DNA of 64,000 nucleotides from Lineus longissimus (lineage: Eukaryota > Nemertea > Pilidiophora > Heteronemertea > Lineidae). A program made the position numbers and the translations under genes. The notes beneath the pieces were generated by a model. That model did no database searches and had not been told where the DNA came from. It saw only the letters and a list, made by a program, of their open reading frames with translations. This document shows, piece by piece, positions 63,701-64,000 of this stretch. The stretch is from NCBI RefSeq assembly GCF_910592395.1, contig NC_088311.1, positions 3,352,501 to 3,416,500 of the forward strand, written 5' to 3'. Positions within the stretch are counted from its first letter, which is position 1. Each line of letters begins with the position of its first letter.

Positions 63701-64000
63701 CTGCCTCATTTTGTATGAATCGTGACTCACCTATTGATATCGCAATGAATTCCAGAGCTAGCTTGACCATTGTGTAACATTACAGCTGACATAACTGCCT
63801 GGTCTTTCTTTGACTGAACGAAACCTATCGAATTTCAGGTGAAGTCATCAATACCGAAGAATCCAAGCAGGCCAACCTCCGTCTTGTCCTCAACGACAAG
63901 GATGAGTACGCCTTCCTCTCCCAGTTCAGCACCGTGTCCAATAATGGTCGCACAAGCTTCAGCCCCAACATCGAGATCAGGATGCCCAAACGCAAACCGA
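54685..64000 (+). CDS. Apolipophorin/apolipoprotein B-like large lipid transfer protein (5' part)
   Basis: Thirteen exons join in frame to about 1095 codons and run off the window: 54685-54739, 56984-57028, 57671-57831, 58264-58491, 58725-58877, 59068-59266, 59475-59730, 60002-60167, 60939-61271, 61513-62426, 62735-62917, 63260-63690, 63839-64000. The protein starts with a signal peptide, then a vitellogenin_N/LPD_N lipid-binding module (about 35-600), a DUF1943 region (about 620-890) and a DUF1081-like region (about 875-990). A cluster KRSKRSA follows residue 707, giving a furin-type site after Arg711. Similarity to ApoB is visible in WVLNIKRGVLSA, QEEHIFRPFS, ANVEGNLIW and KFNMPREKIEIL. Such proteins are secreted, load lipid with MTP and carry it in body fluid. 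A vitellogenin is the main alternative, but the DUF1081-like segment favours apolipophorin/ApoB. The 3' end, where a vWD domain might sit, lies outside. Confidence 0.85.
56861..56946 (+). repeat. Three tandem 30-bp copies just upstream of exon 2
   Basis: ATTACTATAACCACAGACGT plus ATTAGGCATC occurs at 56861, 56891 and 56921 (the last shortened), essentially identical. The array ends 37 bp before exon 2. Each unit contains CTATAAC, which fits a loose branch-point consensus, so it could affect splicing of exon 2. Confidence 0.92.
56984..57028 (+). CDS. Lipid carrier exon 2
   Basis: A 45-nt, phase 1-1 micro-exon with acceptor TATTTTCCAG and donor GTGAGT, encoding PINLGQRTCSKRCT. It supplies the first cysteines of the mature protein. 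Skipping it would preserve the frame. Confidence 0.75.
57671..57831 (+). CDS. Lipid carrier exon 3: start of LPD_N
   Basis: Acceptor CCTCTTCAG and donor GTAATG. It encodes FKYTPGTTYRYEYDG, the usual first strand of the lipoprotein N-terminal domain, followed by ADIEVLDKCNLVLK. Confidence 0.9.
58264..58491 (+). CDS. Lipid carrier exon 4
   Basis: Acceptor TCCTTCAG, donor GTACAT, 76 codons, phase 0-0. It contains LRNVRLED and the conserved KWVLNIKRGVLSAFQ, matching the LNIKRGIISA segment of LPD_N proteins. Confidence 0.92.
58725..58877 (+). CDS. Lipid carrier exon 5
   Basis: Acceptor ACTCTTCAG, donor GTGAGT, 51 codons, phase 0-0. It encodes IDVAGECDAEYKLGE and VKRKDLMACTSR, the cysteine-containing beta-barrel part of LPD_N. 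Confidence 0.9.
59068..59266 (+). CDS. Lipid carrier exon 6
   Basis: Acceptor GATTTCAG, donor GTGAGT, phase 0-1. It includes HVCQHDIHNNGYLLKSDCQE and the conserved EEHIFRPFS, like the KEQHLFLPFS segment of ApoB. Confidence 0.92.
59475..59730 (+). CDS. Lipid carrier exon 7
   Basis: Acceptor CTACCTCCAG, donor GTAAGT, phase 1-2. It begins the alpha-helical part of LPD_N, with SRDMTAAMDSLKAICEEM and PRLFAELVYKLKDMDA. Confidence 0.92.
60002..60167 (+). CDS. Lipid carrier exon 8
   Basis: Acceptor CTTGTAG, donor GTAGGC, phase 2-0. It encodes KFFMDAIPMVGTTASVSL and continues the helical repeat domain. Confidence 0.9.
60939..61271 (+). CDS. Lipid carrier exon 9
   Basis: Acceptor TTTGTCCAG, donor GTAAGT, 111 codons, phase 0-0. 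It contains MTLKALGNMGHAP, the counterpart of the conserved LRVIGNMG segment, and DIRLAAIDALRRQPCD. Confidence 0.93.
61513..62426 (+). CDS. Lipid carrier exon 10: end of LPD_N, DUF1943 start, furin site
   Basis: Acceptor TTCTTCCAG, donor GTAACC, 914 nt, phase 0-2. It encodes SEVRIAAYLASMQC, KYSRNLEGSFYSDML, ANVEGNLIWSQKSFVPRSAM, the ETFFGPNGYFPESS segment and KRSKRSA. It is by far the largest exon in view. Confidence 0.94.
62038..62052 (+). other. Furin-type cleavage site RSKR|S
   Basis: Codons for Arg-Ser-Lys-Arg-Ser lie at residues 708-712, preceded by Lys. This fits the RxKR consensus. In insect apolipophorin-II/I, furin cuts at an RxKR-type site near residue 720, giving apoLp-II of about 80 kDa. 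The position here is nearly the same. Vertebrate ApoB is not cut there. Use of the site is inferred. Confidence 0.7.
62735..62917 (+). CDS. Lipid carrier exon 11
   Basis: Acceptor GTTTCCAG, donor GTAAGT, phase 2-2. It encodes SGAVAISSLMSVDAGVAR and VLITKFNMPREKIEILNA. The latter matches the segment linking DUF1943 to the DUF1081-like region in apolipophorins and ApoB. Confidence 0.92.
63260..63690 (+). CDS. Lipid carrier exon 12: DUF1081-like region
   Basis: Acceptor GCTTACAG, donor GTGAGA, phase 2-1. It encodes NKFYIVHGENEVEETMP, then KSKCTSSFMTQLLGVELCGE with the cysteine pair seen in ApoB, and amphipathic beta-strand sequence such as YEFEARFQNQK. Confidence 0.92.
63839..64000 (+). CDS. 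Lipid carrier exon 13 (runs off the window)
   Basis: Acceptor GAATTTCAG. The open frame continues to the window end with RLVLNDKDEYAFLSQFSTVS, amphipathic beta-strand sequence. Its donor lies outside the window. Confidence 0.88.
   Translation, partial: MKSSIPKNPSRPTSVLSSTTRMSTPSSPSSAPCPIMVAQASAPTSRSGCPNANR

Overview
This window is nuclear DNA from an animal. Short exons with clean GT-AG borders sit in a sea of introns, the protein modules are metazoan, and several small non-autonomous DNA transposons are present. A sea-urchin-egg-lectin (SUEL) module, a CUB module and an ApoB/apolipophorin-type lipid carrier together suggest a marine invertebrate. A lophotrochozoan is plausible, but the sequence alone does not settle the phylum.

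Three protein-coding genes can be supported. (1) On the + strand, about 13.8-39.7 kb, is a single-pass membrane receptor. Its exons encode a SUEL/Gal_Lectin domain, a CUB domain, two Thr/Ser-rich linkers, a transmembrane helix and a 280-residue tyrosine-rich cytoplasmic tail. Its 5' exons (signal peptide) were not found. Lectin and CUB exons are separated by a 20.7 kb intron. (2) On the - strand, 46353-47858, is an intronless 501-codon gene for an acyltransferase of the condensation/WES/PapA type with an HxxxDG motif. About 315 bp upstream of its start codon is an array of 32-bp repeats. (3) On the + strand, from 54685 to beyond the window end, are the first 13 exons (about 1095 codons) of a large lipid transfer protein. 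It is best read as an apolipophorin/apolipoprotein B homologue and has a furin-type site after residue 711.

The rest is non-coding as far as I can see. Positions 1-13.8 kb hold no convincing exon, only tandem repeats (53-bp units at 181-551) and older duplications. The 20.7 kb intron carries several dispersed repeats. Between the receptor and the acyltransferase lie at least three transposon-like elements with inverted ends: 42725-42900, 44102-44525 (5-bp target duplication) and 45582-45770. A degenerate tRNA-Glu-like sequence lies at 50252-50324.

The three genes show no obvious joint pathway. The lipid carrier would be secreted into hemolymph or coelomic fluid, the receptor would sit in the plasma membrane, and the acyltransferase is probably membrane-anchored by its N-terminus. 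No previously named system spans them. The most distinctive items are the lectin-CUB receptor with its tyrosine-rich tail, the triplicated splice acceptor before its CUB exon, the CSL-like repeat array next to the acyltransferase, and the furin site in the lipid carrier.
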